Source of the DNA: Chenopodium formosanum
Lineage: Eukaryota; Streptophyta; Magnoliopsida; Caryophyllales; Amaranthaceae
Reading direction: 5' to 3'
Assembly: GCA_024500155.1 (NCBI GenBank)
Contig: CM044879.1
Location: 7,827,501 to 7,891,500, forward strand
DNA length: 64,000 nucleotides
The notes beneath the pieces were generated by a model that worked only from the letters and a program-made list of their open reading frames with translations, searched no databases and had not been told where the DNA came from. Positions 34,876 through 47,215 of this stretch are shown piece after piece (within the stretch, counting starts at the first letter, position 1; each line of letters starts with the position of its first letter). The translations under genes were made by a program, and so were the position numbers.

Positions 34876-35124
34876 TACTTGTATATACTAGTACTTATTT
34901 TTTGATAATTTGATATTCTGATATGTGATTTTTATTACAAATATGCTGTTATTAAGTAGTTAATTTATAATTATTTATATACTTTAATTTTCTCCCCTTT
35001 TATTTTTTAGTGTGTATATATTTTTTTTTTTATTAAACCTACAACCGTACCCACACATCATTTTTTTCACAAATTCTTGATTAAGGCGATATTTCATTAA
35101 GTTAACGAGTTTAAGTTATCGTAA

Positions 35125-35505
35125 GGGCATGCTTGGATTGGGGGTAATATATTAAGGGGGTAATAAAAGTCAAACTAAGCAAAATGAATGTGAAAATAGG
35201 GAAGAAGGAGATAGTGATGGTGTGATTGTAAGAAGATTATGTAGTGATGGTATGGTGTGAGGTGAAGAAAGAGGAATCAATACCCTCATTTTGGGGGTAA
35301 TAGTTACACTAGGGGAGGGTGGGTAACTATTACCCTCATTATGAGAGTAATAATTCCTCCATCTCTCTCTTTTCCTCATGGCACAACTAGTTTATTTCAT
35401 TTGTAAGCACCATGTCTCCTACAACAACACCTCTAATTACTTTTGTTTTTTCAAGTTTGACTTTTATTATCCCCTTAATATTTTACCCCCAATCCAAGCA
35501 TGCCC
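35125..35505. mobile_element. Tourist-like MITE
   Basis: Inverted ends of ~50 bases: GGGCATGCTTGGATTGGGGG at the left and its inverse CCCCCAATCCAAGCATGCCC at the right, flanked by TAA (35,122-35,124 and 35,506-35,508). The 3-bp TAA duplication indicates PIF/Harbinger ancestry. It lacks the pentamer arrays of the other Harbinger-like elements here. Confidence 0.85.
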
Positions 35506-35742
35506 TAAAAGTTATTCCAGTTGTTACCCTGGTATACTACAACAGTTATCATTTTATTAACATATATGTTAACCTTAAAAAACAATGATAATATATTAAA
35601 TAAATCATATTAGCCTTTATAGCATGTATTCATTAGAAATTACACATTAAAATACAATTAAACTCATTACAAATTGAAACTTACCCGCCGTATACAAAAC
35701 TTAATGCATATTTTTACACTCTCGCTCCTACTTTAATTATTC

Positions 35743-36760
<1,018 letters not shown>

Positions 36761-37096
36761 TGAGCAAGCAGTTATGAAATGGATCGGATCATTCGGATGT
36801 AGTACAAAGTATAATTCTTCATATAAGATAATTGAGTTTAAAAGTTTATAAACTTCGATCGTCAAGTTCAATGCAACATCATAAAACATTATATTTGCTA
36901 TTCTAGAATCATGTTAATCATTTTGCACGATCTCCTTCAATTGTGCCCTAGATTAGTCCACTCAATCAACATTTAATAAGACCAAACCATAAGTTGAACT
37001 AGCATAATAAAGGTAAATAATAAATCAATAAATAAAAATTGGAGAGTAGCCAAAGAATTGAACTAGCATAACTTGATCAAAAAATAAATAAATTAA

Positions 37097-37289
37097 GGGC
37101 TTGTTCACATTTACTGAACTGAGCTGAACTGAATTGATTGGAGCTGAACTGAACTGAACTGAATGAAACTGAACTGAACTGAATTGAGCTGAAATGAATA
37201 TTTTATGTGAGAGGGAAATTAAGAACTGAACTGAACTGATTGGAGCTGAACTGAACTGAACTGAAATTAAGTAAATATGAACAGGCCCT
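37097..37289. mobile_element. Tourist-like MITE with TGAAC interior (copy 7)
   Basis: GGGCTTGTTCACATTTACT at the left, AGTAAATATGAACAGGCCC at the right, with TAA on each side (37,094-37,096 and 37,290-37,292). Regular TGAAC repeats inside. It lies about 540 bp upstream of the CIPK start and may affect its promoter. Confidence 0.85.
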
Positions 37290-37833
37290 AAATTAAACTA
37301 GCATAAACCAGAAGTATTAGGTATACCACATATAAGTCATCACATTTCTTATCAAAAGTTATTTAAAAAAGAAAAAAGATAATTAAAAACTCCAAAGCAA
37401 TCAATTTAATATTCCAATTAAAACATCCTAATTAACAGCCACAAATTACTACCATAAATAGAGCAAAATCCAAGTAATAATTACACAAAAAGAACGGTCT
37501 TATTTTGACTATAAGCCGCGCTTTTACCATCCACTAATTTCGTATGTTTTTTTGTGATAAACAAACACAAATTATAACATTTTCTCTCTTGTAGGGCAAA
37601 CTTTGATTGAACATCCTTTCTTTCATTGCCCTTCCCTTGCCTTCAAAGCGTATCGCTTTCTCTTTATCTCCTCTCCTACAATCATGAACAAAATGGATGA
37701 ATTCGATTCCCAAATTACGTCCAACAATCATAACTCCCTTTGACAATCACACCCTACCACAAAAAAAAAAAAAAAAAAAAAAAAAACAAATAGAAAACAA
37801 AAATTTTCTAAGGGAGTTTGATCATAACATCTT

Positions 37834-39264
37834 ATGAAAGAAATGGAGAAGAAAGGAACAATTTTGTTCCATAAATACGAGTTAGGGCGGTTGCTAGGGC
37901 AAGGGAATTTCGCGAAAGTTTACTATGCTAAGCACATTGTCTCGGGCCAAAGCGTAGCCATCAAAATTGTGGACAAAGAAAAAGTCTCAAGGGTTGGAAT
38001 GATCAACCAAATCAAACGAGAAATTTCGGTTATGAGGCTCGTTCAACACCCTAACATTGTGCAACTCTATGAAGTCATGGCAAGCAAAACTAAAATCTAT
38101 TTTGCCATGGAATATGTCAAGGGTGGTGAGCTTTTTAACACGGTTTCAAAAGGAAGGTTACAAGAAGATCAAGCTAGGAATTACTTCCAACAACTTGTAA
38201 GTGCTATTGATTTTTGTCATAGTCGTGGGGTGTACCACCGCGATTTGAAGCCTGAAAATCTTCTTTTAGATGAGAATGGTAATCTCAAGATATCTGATTT
38301 TGGGTTAAGTGCATTGTTAGAGTCAAGGAGGCAAGATGGGCTACTACACACGACGTGTGGTACACCAGCCTATGTCGCGCCAGAGGTGATCAATAAGCAA
38401 GGGTATGATGGGGCTAAGGCCGATATATGGTCATGTGGGGTCGTGTTATATGTTTTACTAGCCGGGTTTTTACCATTCCATGAAACAAATATTATGGACT
38501 TATACCGAAAGGTTAGTAGAGGAGACTATAGGTTCCCAAATTGGTTCCCATCCGAGGCCCGGAAACTCCTATCCAAGATACTTGACCCGGACCCTTGCAC
38601 AAGGATAACGGTTTCCAAGTTGATGGAGAATTCTTGGTTTCTAAAGGGGTTCAAACATGTTAATGGACCGGATGAGCTCGAAGCTTCTCCTATAACTCCT
38701 AAGGATGTTAGCAATGTTTTTAATAGCATTGATTTTGGAAGCACTAGTACAAGTAATTCTCCTAAGAAAGAAGATGAAAATGTAGATGATACCGAAAATG
38801 TAGGTCCTATGAAGCCTACATGTTTAAATGCTTTTGACATTATCTCCCTATCACCGGGTTTTGATCTATCCGGCCTTTTCAAGAAGGACAGCAACAAGCA
38901 CCAACCCGAGGCTCGATTCACTACTTCCAAGCCCCCCTCTATGATAGTCTCAATATTCGAACAACTTGCTCATATAAATAAAAAGTTTAAGATTCATAAG
39001 AAGGATGGAATGATGCATTTGGAGAGCAACAAAGAAGGAAGAAAAGGTCCACTAAAAATTGATGCTGAGATATTTGAGGTAGCACCAATGTTACATGTAC
39101 TAGAGATCAAGAAAACAAGTGGTGACACAATCGAGTACAACGATTTTTGTGACCGTGATTTAAGGCCTGCTTTAAGGGATATAGTTTGGGGTTGGCAAGA
39201 AAGTAATGCACCACCATACATTGCTCAGCAACAAGTGCAACACCAGCCAGAACAAGCTGTTTAA
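37834..39264 (+). CDS. CIPK20: CBL-interacting protein kinase, CIPK20 type
   Basis: A 476-residue single-exon SnRK3 kinase. The kinase domain (~15-270) has the glycine loop LGQGNFAKV, lysine K44 in VAIK, HRDLKPEN (135-142), DFG (155-157) and the activation loop ending CGTPAYVAPE. The regulatory half has the NAF/FISL motif starting LNAFDII at 331, to which a calcium-loaded CBL sensor binds to relieve autoinhibition, followed by the PP2C-interaction region. CIPKs couple calcium signals to ion transport and ABA responses. No intron, so it belongs to the intron-poor CIPK clade; the stretch FCDRDLRPALRDIVW resembles CIPK20 as I remember it. All catalytic residues are intact. The last ~20 residues are a Gln/Pro-rich tail. 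Arabidopsis has CIPK19 and CIPK20 adjacent next to DOG1; only one CIPK is present here. ATG 37,834 is the first in frame. Confidence 0.93.
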   Translation: MKEMEKKGTILFHKYELGRLLGQGNFAKVYYAKHIVSGQSVAIKIVDKEKVSRVGMINQIKREISVMRLVQHPNIVQLYEVMASKTKIYFAMEYVKGGELFNTVSKGRLQEDQARNYFQQLVSAIDFCHSRGVYHRDLKPENLLLDENGNLKISDFGLSALLESRRQDGLLHTTCGTPAYVAPEVINKQGYDGAKADIWSCGVVLYVLLAGFLPFHETNIMDLYRKVSRGDYRFPNWFPSEARKLLSKILDPDPCTRITVSKLMENSWFLKGFKHVNGPDELEASPITPKDVSNVFNSIDFGSTSTSNSPKKEDENVDDTENVGPMKPTCLNAFDIISLSPGFDLSGLFKKDSNKHQPEARFTTSKPPSMIVSIFEQLAHINKKFKIHKKDGMMHLESNKEGRKGPLKIDAEIFEVAPMLHVLEIKKTSGDTIEYNDFCDRDLRPALRDIVWGWQESNAPPYIAQQQVQHQPEQAV

Positions 39265-39993
39265 GGGAGTTTTGTGAGGCTTTAATTTTCGAGATTGAAG
39301 TCTTTCCCATACACGGCTAAACTCGGGTTCTTGGCAGCTGATTGAATCAATTTTGAAGCTTTTGATAAGTTGTTGAAGTCCCTTACATGCTTCTTTGATT
39401 TCTTCCACAGTTTATGATGGTTGAATATTGAATAGTTTTTGTATGTGTGAGAAAAAGAAAATACCTCATTACTAGAAGCTAAGCCCACAATGTGTAATTG
39501 TGTATATACACAAAATAAATTAAAAACAATGTTATGGCTGTAAATTATCTTGATATAAAGTGCACATAAATTTTCCACTTGTGTTATTTTGTTGCTAATA
39601 TTGCTGCTTATATAGCTAAATTGGGTTCATTTGTGGAGCCAAATTACAGAGGGATGGGAAATTATAAGACAAGTTTAAGTGGCACATTCATATTTTTCTC
39701 ATATTTACTCTTTAGTAATAATATTCTGAATAACACAATGTATACAAATTATGTTTAAATACAAAAGTTTAAACAAAGTTTTAAATTTAAATAAATTATG
39801 ATAAAATAATCTAGTAATTTTTTTTAAGTACTAAAGTAAGTTAAAATTACACGACATCAATCATACCATGTGAAGATTGAAAGATTGAAATATACGGTAA
39901 TATTGGTATCAAAATATCTCTAATGACATAATATTTGAAAATATTTGAAGAACAAAAAATAAAATATTCAACTTAGCACTTTAAAAAACATGC
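39265..39993. other. 3' flank of the CIPK gene, no gene seen
   Basis: Probable 3' UTR to about 39,600, then AT-rich DNA up to the copia insertion. No frame is supported. Confidence 0.4.
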
Positions 39994-39998
39994 AATTA

Positions 39999-40187
39999 TG
40001 TAAAGATTAGAAGAATTAGGCAGTAGAAACTTGTTTCTCTTATTTCATGATCAAAGCATATTTATACAAGTAGGCCGTAACCTTATCAAACTAGGAAACA
40101 TATTATACTTTCCTAAGATAAGCCTAACTATATATCAAATAAATATCTTTGCCTAACAAATATATTCTATCATATCTTTTCCTAATA
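39999..40187 (-). repeat. 3' LTR of the - strand copia element
   Basis: Begins TGTAAAGATTAG on the + strand and ends CCTAATA. The adjoining CCCCTCTCAAG at 40,188-40,198 is, on the - strand, the GAGAGGGG polypurine tract. Confidence 0.9.
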
Positions 40188-40193
40188 CCCCTC

Positions 40194-43100
40194 TCAAGTT
40201 GGAGCATATAGGTCACAAATGCCCAACTTGCTAAGTAAATGCTCAAATTGTTGTATGCCCAAAGCCTTTGTAAAAACATCGGCCAATTGTTCCTTAGTCG
40301 AAACATATGAGGGAGCAACCAAACCTTCTTGAATCGCATCCCGTACAAAGTGACAATCGATCTCTATGTGCTTTGTACGTTCATGAAAAACCGGATTCCT
40401 GACTATATGTAATGCAGACTGACTATCACAATAGAGGGGTATAGCCTTTGGATGATGTACACCCATACTCAATAATAGAGCTTTGAGCCACTTCAATTCA
40501 TAAGTAATCGCAGCCATAGAGCGATATTCTGCCTCTACAGATGATGTAGAAATTGTGCCTTGCTTCTTAGTCTTCCAGGAAATAGGAGAATTCCCCAAAA
40601 ATACCAACCAACCTGTGAGAGAGCGCCGAGTCATAGGACAAGCTGCCCAATCAGAATCACACCAACCAATCAAAGATAGCTCACTATCTGAGCGAAGTAA
40701 TATTCCCTGTCCTGAGGTACCCTTCAAGTACCTTATTACTCGCAATGCAGTTTCCCAGTGCTCCTGACGTGGCTCATTCATAAATTGTGATAAAATGTGC
40801 ACTGCATAATCTAAGTCGGGACGAGTAACTGCCAAGTATATGAGACGTCCCACCAACCGACGGTATTGCTCAGGGTCATCTAAGACTGCTCCATTTGCGC
40901 GCCCAAGGTGATGATTTTGAATCATCGGAGTTGGCGCAGGCTTACTACCCAATAAACCTATATCATTAATAATGTCTAGAGCATATTTTCGTTGGGAAAG
41001 AAATAACCCTTTAGAGCTACGGGTAACCTCAATACCAAGAAGATATTTAAGAGCTCCAAGATCTTTCATATGAAAACATGAACTGAGATAATCTTTAAAG
41101 GCCTTAATTGCAGCGGAATCATTCCCAGAAATCAAAAAATCATCAACATAGATCAAGATATTTAATTGTATGACACCCTTAGTATATGTAAAGAGTGAAT
41201 AATCTGAGTATGACTGCATAAATCCATACCTCTTCAAAGCGGTAACCAATTTTGCAAACCAACATCGAGGCGCTTGTTTTAGGCCATATAAAGATTTTTT
41301 CAGACAACATACCATACCAGGAGAATCAGATTTGAATCCTGGAGGGAGCTTCATGTAGACCTCTTCATTTAAGTCCCCATGTAAAAATGCATTGTGTACG
41401 TCCATTTGATGCAGTTCCCAATTCTTAGAGGATGCAATCGCTAGAAAAGCACGAACAGTCACCATTTTTGCTACAGGTGCAAAAGTCTCATCATAATCTA
41501 TCCCTTCAACCTGATGATTGCCAAAGATAACCAATCGAGCCTTCAATCTTTCAATACTACCGTCGGACTTGTGCTTGATTTTATAAACCCACCTACACCC
41601 CAAAGCTTTCTTATTTAGGGGAAGGTCTTGCATAACCCATGTACCATTATCTTCTAAGGCACGGATCTCCTCTTGCATAGCCTTACACCACCCTTCATCT
41701 GTTATTGCTTCTTTGAAGGATGTAGGCTCCTTCCCTGCTGTAACAGCTGCAATGAAATTTCGGTGTTTCACAGAAAATTTGTCACAACTAACATAATGTG
41801 CTATACGATACGACATACCTGAGGGAGGTGGAGTGTTGGACTTAGGTGAGACGGGGGATGGACTTTGTGTGAGCACTGTATGAGTGATGAAATCTTTATG
41901 CTTGACATTAGGAAATTTCTGCCGACAACCTCGACCCATAATCTCATCGTTCTCGCCCACAACAACCTCTGTAGGAGGCGTAACCACAGGTTGGGTGGCT
42001 GCCCCCCTGTCATCGAAGGGGGCTGCTGCTGTTCTAGCTGGACAGTAGCATCCACGGCCTGCCCGTGGCCTGGGTCAATGTGCCGTGGGTTGGCCGTGGC
42101 TCCTGCTGTTGGTCGTGGAAAATCATGCTCATCGTCCTCAACATACTCCAAAAAATCTGTGCTAATTCCCACCTCATGTTGTGGATTATCAGGCACAAAA
42201 TTAGTAGTAACCGCATCCAAGTAAGGGAATATATTCTCAAAAAATTTCACATCCCGTGACACAAAAAATTCCTTAGTGTCTAAATCAAATAAACTCCAAT
42301 CCTTCTTGCCAAAAGGATACCCAACAAAAATACATTTCCTACTCCGACTAGCAAACTTGTCACCCTTTGCACGTTGATTATGTGCAAACATAGAGAGCCA
42401 AAAACACGTAATTCCTTAAAAGACGGTGGATGACCAAACAACACCTCATAAGGAGTACGTTTATTTAAAACACTAGACAGAGTTCTATTAATGACATGTG
42501 CGGCCGCTAATACACACTCACCCCAAAAATCAATCAGCAAACCACCTTGAAATCTAAGTGCACGAGCAACATTTAAAATATGTTTATGTTTCCGTTCAAC
42601 CCTCCCATTTTGTTGAGGAGTACCAACACACGATTTTTGAAACAATATCCCATTAGCCAAGAAGTAATCATGCAAACAGTTGAATTCGGTTCCATTATCA
42701 CTACAAACAATTTTAAGTTTTTGAGAAAATTGTCGTTCAATCATAGCGATAAAAGACATAAACATTCGAAAAACTTCCTTTTTATCAATTAATAAATAAA
42801 CCCAAACAGCTCTAGAGAAATCATCAACTAATGTCAAGAAATATCGTGCACCACAAGAAGAGGGTTGATCATAAGGACCCCACAAATCACAATGTACTAA
42901 CTCAAAAATTCGAGTTGATTTATTTTCACTTATAGGAAAACTACTCCTAGGATGCTTAGCACGATGACAAACTTCACAATTTTTATTTAAACTACAAGTA
43001 GTATTACTAGAAAAAGGAAGCCACTTCACTACTTTCCCGGAAGGATGACCCAATCTACCATGCCAAAGTTCCAACGAAGCCGAGCTATCCACCGAATGTG

Positions 43101-44557
43101 CCGAAACCTCTTGTATCATTGTCTCTGCACGCAAGTAGTAAAGTCCATCCCGTCGTTCACTCGTACCAATCACCTCCCTCGTTTGTAGGTCCTGTATAGC
43201 ACATGTAGACGAGTTAGTTAAGACACAACATTTCAAATCATCACTTAATTGGGACACCGAAATTAAATTACAATTCAATTTAGGAACAAAGAGGACATTA
43301 TTAAGGGTGATAGTTTTTGTAAGTTTAACATCACCCTCCTTTACTGCCATTACTTGTTGCCCATCCGGAAGACCGACAGGAAGTGGGGTTATGGTCATAT
43401 ATGCTATGTTTCCGGTGACATGATGCGAGCAACCTGTATCAATAATCCACTCACCATTCAACCGATTCGAAAGAGGTGGAGGAGTACCAAAAGCAACAAC
43501 TATGGACTGCCACTGTTCGGCAGAGAACCCAGCAGTTTGTGCGCCAAGAGATGGTGTAGGTTGAGAGGTGAAGGGTGTGGCGCGAGCTTGCACAACACCT
43601 CTGCCTCGACCAGCAGCAGGAGGGGCAGCCTTTCCCTTCGCTGCAGTCTTCGAATCACCAGGAGAGCCGTACTTCTCTAAGTACCAAGGGGGCACCCCAT
43701 GAAGCTCAAAACAGGTGGTGTTGTCATGACCCATTTTGTGACAATAGGTACAACTCAAGGCTGCCTTTTCAGCTCTACTAAGACGAGGTTTCGCCCTATT
43801 TTCCATACGCACAGCAAACCCTGCAACCTCTGGCTTTTCGTCCTTCACTTGAGAAATTCCTCGGACTCGTTCTTCTTGTGACACTTGCTGATACGCTTTA
43901 TTTAAGGAAGGCAAGGGGTCTTGTGAGAGTATAGTGGAACGGAGAGAGGCATAATAATCAGAACATAGGCCTAGTAAAAATTGTTGCAGACGATCATTCT
44001 CACGCCTCAACTCATGCTGCCTCCCAACTCCACAAGTGCATTTTCCACATTTACAACTTATTAGAGGCTCATACTTGGCTATATCATCCCACAAAACCTT
44101 CAATTTGCCAAATTAAATAGCAACAGACATTGTCTTTGGTTGCTCACACCTGCTAATTTCCGCCTTTAATTGCTGAATACGTGGTCCATTGACCACACAA
44201 ATAAAAATGCTCGTTCAAATCATCCCACAACAGTTTCGCATTGTCATAATTTGATAACAACGATTTCACTTCCGGGTCAATTGTATTCATGAGCCACGAA
44301 ACAAGCATACAATGTATCGTGACCCAATCGTCTTTTGTAGCAGGAGGTACGATATCAGTGATTGTACCATCAAGGAAACCGAATTTTCGGCGAGACGAAA
44401 GAGCCACATAAATCGCGTGAGCCCAATCATCGAAATTTTCAAGCTTTAGACGCACAGGGGTGATGAACTCACCAGGTTTGTCCTGTGCACCGAGATAGAA
44501 AGGGGAGTTAGGTTCAATCTTTGCCGGTGGTGGCGGTGGTGGCGGTGTGTCACCCAT
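40194..44557 (-). pseudogene. Copia gag-pol polyprotein with one stop and three frameshifts
   Basis: Starts at MGDTPPPPPPPAK with a copia-type gag, then zinc knuckle CTYCHKMGHDNTTC, protease WIIDTGCSHHVTGN, GAG-pre-integrase WHGRLGHPSGK, integrase with D in HCDLWGP, D in CSDNGTEF and E in NGRVERKHK, then RT (RLVIFGNHQVEGIDYDETF, YVDD) and RNase H up to the TAA/TGA at 40,194. Lesions: a frameshift near 44,200 after LWDDLNEHF, a TAA at 44,113-44,115 where an aromatic residue of FGKLKVLWDD would be expected before it, a frameshift near 42,395 before AHNQRAKGDKF, and another near 42,000. The last segment, 40,194-41,987, remains an uninterrupted 597-codon RT-RNase H frame. Confidence 0.9.
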
Positions 44558-44575
44558 AGTTTAGGTTAAAAAAAA

Positions 44576-44587
44576 GCTCCGATACCA
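44576..44587 (-). other. Primer binding site of the - strand copia element
   Basis: On the - strand TGGTATCGGAGC, directly inside the 5' LTR; one base differs from TGGTATCAGAGC, complementary to the 3' end of initiator methionine tRNA. Confidence 0.8.
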
Positions 44588-44776
44588 TGTAAAGATTAGA
44601 AGAATTAGGCAGTAGAAGCTTGTTTCTCTTATTTCATGATCAAAGAATATTTATACAAGTAGAACGTAACCTTATCAAACTAGGAAACATATTATACTTT
44701 CCTAAGATAAGCCTAACTATATATCAAATAAATATCTTTGCCTAACAAATTTATTCTATCATATCTTTTCCTAATA
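44588..44776 (-). repeat. 5' LTR of the - strand copia element
   Basis: Same boundaries as its partner. Promoter of the element on the - strand; its far edge meets the AATTA duplication. Confidence 0.9.
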
Positions 44777-44781
44777 AATTA

Positions 44782-45237
44782 AGAAGGTCATTGTAAACCA
44801 TGTAAACCTGTTTTCCTATTTCATACACACTATTGTTTCAGGTGTAGTTCTCGAGCTAGACTAGTGCTTAGAACGTACTCTGAAACTTAACTTACTGCGG
44901 TTTTAGATGTAAGATGTAAATAATAGAAGATGAGTGATAGAACGTGATTGACTAATCCCCTCTTCATTGTACTTGGCTTGCTATATATATTTATAATGGT
45001 TTAATTTCTTACGTTATGGGCTGGAGTCTGCTGGAGTCAACTGTGAGACTGAGCCCCTGAGATATCTGTGACTACGAATGGATTGGGATGAGGGCGCACC
45101 TATCAGGTCGTACTAGGAGTATGGGTCAGCTTTGCATCGCACAGAACCTAAGCTAGCTAAATTCATTTGCACCAAAAAGAAAAGAAAGAAAAAAAATCAT
45201 ATTGCACACATGATATTTGCTTTTGAACCTTGATATA
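44782..45237. other. Intergenic DNA between the copia element and a duplicated block
   Basis: No gene or clear repeat seen; somewhat less AT-rich in the middle. Confidence 0.35.
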
Positions 45238-45522
45238 TCTGGGCAAAAAAGCCCAAATAACTCATGCCCAAGAACCCAATCCATCAATAGCACAAAGTCC
45301 AACATACAAATATACAATGCACCATTTCTCTTCTTAATATTACTTGCTCAGATTCCCCATGGGTAATACCAAGATATTTTTGTATTACTCCTCCGTCCTA
45401 TTATTAATTATCTACATACTTTCACTTTATATCTTATATAACATAGTAAACTTTCTTAAATACCCTTAAAATTGGTGTCCACATGTACTTTACACATGAC
45501 TTTTCAATATTGTCCACACTAG

Positions 45523-45572
<50 letters not shown>

Positions 45573-46148
45573 ATATTGTACTCTTTATAATTATTGTCAA
45601 ATTTCGATGTACATCACACATGCTTGTTATACTTTCATCATTTACATTGAAATTCGTGAAATATGACTACGAGCACTTAGTAATAAGATTAATTGACACG
45701 TTATTTTGTCTTGTATCTAAAAGTGTATATGAGATGATATGTTCGCGAACTATTAACGCATAACCTTGATGAAAACTCGTTTCTTAAGTAACAAACAAGC
45801 GTGAACAATGATATTAAGCTTGTCAAATAAATAAATTAAGCTAGAACACCGTGCTTGACTCGATAATGTTCATGAACTAGTCATTTAAAGTTCATTGATA
45901 AGCTTGTTCACACTCGATTATAACTCGGTTAAAGCTCACTAAAGCTTAAAAATTCTTTAAAACTACATACTTCGTATATTAAAAACTAATTAGTATATTT
46001 ATATACTTGTATCTTTTACTTGTACAAATTTGTAAAAATACAAATTATTTCATCCTTAGCATATAAACTCCAATATTGTCATTTTCTATAGGAAGAGTGA
46101 AAACCTCTTACATATTAAATTAACTGAAACTTAAAAGAAATCATTTTT
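45238..46148. repeat. Duplicated block, copy A (left part)
   Basis: Matches 55,417-56,286 almost throughout: AAGCCCAA, CCCAAGAAC(A/C)CAATCCATC, TACTCCTCCGTCCTATTATT, TTCGCGAACTATT, AACTCGTTTCTTAAGTAAC and CATCCTTAGCATATAAACTCC in the same order. It includes a Stowaway-like MITE start and a 45-base poly-A. The + strand copia element splits it at 46,149; the remainder continues at 52,419. Confidence 0.85.
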
Positions 46149-46570
46149 TGTTATAAAATATGTTAATAATGGATGGTCATTATAGCTTGTAAATATCACT
46201 TTTATGACTATCTTAAGTATGGTTGTAATAGCACCCTTGTAATCCTCCTTTGTCATTAAGTCACATTAATCCTCTCATGAATGGACTCTTTATTGTTCAT
46301 ATAGGTTACAATGTTCTATCATATATATATATAGGTGACTAATGAAATGGATGAATAGAGACATAACACTATTACCTCTCTACATCTCTCTCTTATTCTC
46401 CCTTTCCCCTTATTTTATCCTCTCATGAATGGACTCTTTATTGTTCATATAGGTTACAATGTTCTATCATGTATATATATAGGTGACTAATGAAATGGAT
46501 GAATAGAGACATAACACTATTACCTCTCTACATCTCTCTCTTATTCTCCCTTTTCCCTTATTTTATAATA
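46149..46570 (+). repeat. 5' LTR with 148-bp internal tandem duplication
   Basis: The segment starting CCTCTCATGAATGG occurs twice (46,271-46,418 and 46,419-46,566), whereas the 3' LTR has it once. Directly after the LTR, CGTTATCAGCACC is the probable primer binding region. Confidence 0.9.
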
Positions 46571-47215
46571 CGTTATCAGCACCATACTCTAAACGAAACT
46601 ATTACATTGATCACTCCGTAAGTATACTAGCCAAGAAAAAAGGTGTTCATTTTATATCATTAGTTAACATGTATCAAATATGATGCTAGGAATTGTCCAT
46701 GCAAAGTCATTGTTAATGGATGTTTATCAAATATGATGCTAGGAATACGTGTTACGTGATCTTTTAGGAACATGTGCTTAAGTATGCTAGGAATTATCAT
46801 GATGCTAGGAATTCTTATATGCCTTCGAAATTCTTATAATTAGTTAATTACTTTAATGACATAGTAACATACATATTATTATGTGAGCAGATTACTTTTC
46901 ATGTCTTGTTATAGTCTTTCTTCGATCTTGTGTAGTCTTATTATGTATATTGATTATTAATGTATCCTTTGTTTTATATGACTATACTGTTTTATTATGT
47001 TATTTATTATGAGCTGTAATTATGCCATATACCATAATTTGTGATACCACATGCTACTCTAATTGTTGTTGTATTATGCTTTTGTGCTTGTACGAATGAG
47101 CTTAGCCATGTTATTTTATTTGTATACATTTTTATTATCAACCATTATGTTATGATATGTATATGTTTGATATTTTATGAGATCTAATTTTGAATATTAT
47201 TTTATATAGTGAAAT

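Larger units (their letters stand above)
39999..44776 (-). mobile_element. Ty1/copia LTR retrotransposon (degenerate)
   Basis: Two 189-bp LTRs (39,999-40,187 and 44,588-44,776) differ at about five positions by eye and are flanked by a perfect 5-bp duplication AATTA (39,994-39,998 and 44,777-44,781). On the - strand the order is 5' LTR, primer site, gag, protease, integrase, RT, RNase H, purine tract, 3' LTR; integrase before RT defines copia. The coding region is broken in four places (see gag-pol entry), so it cannot move by itself. Confidence 0.95.
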
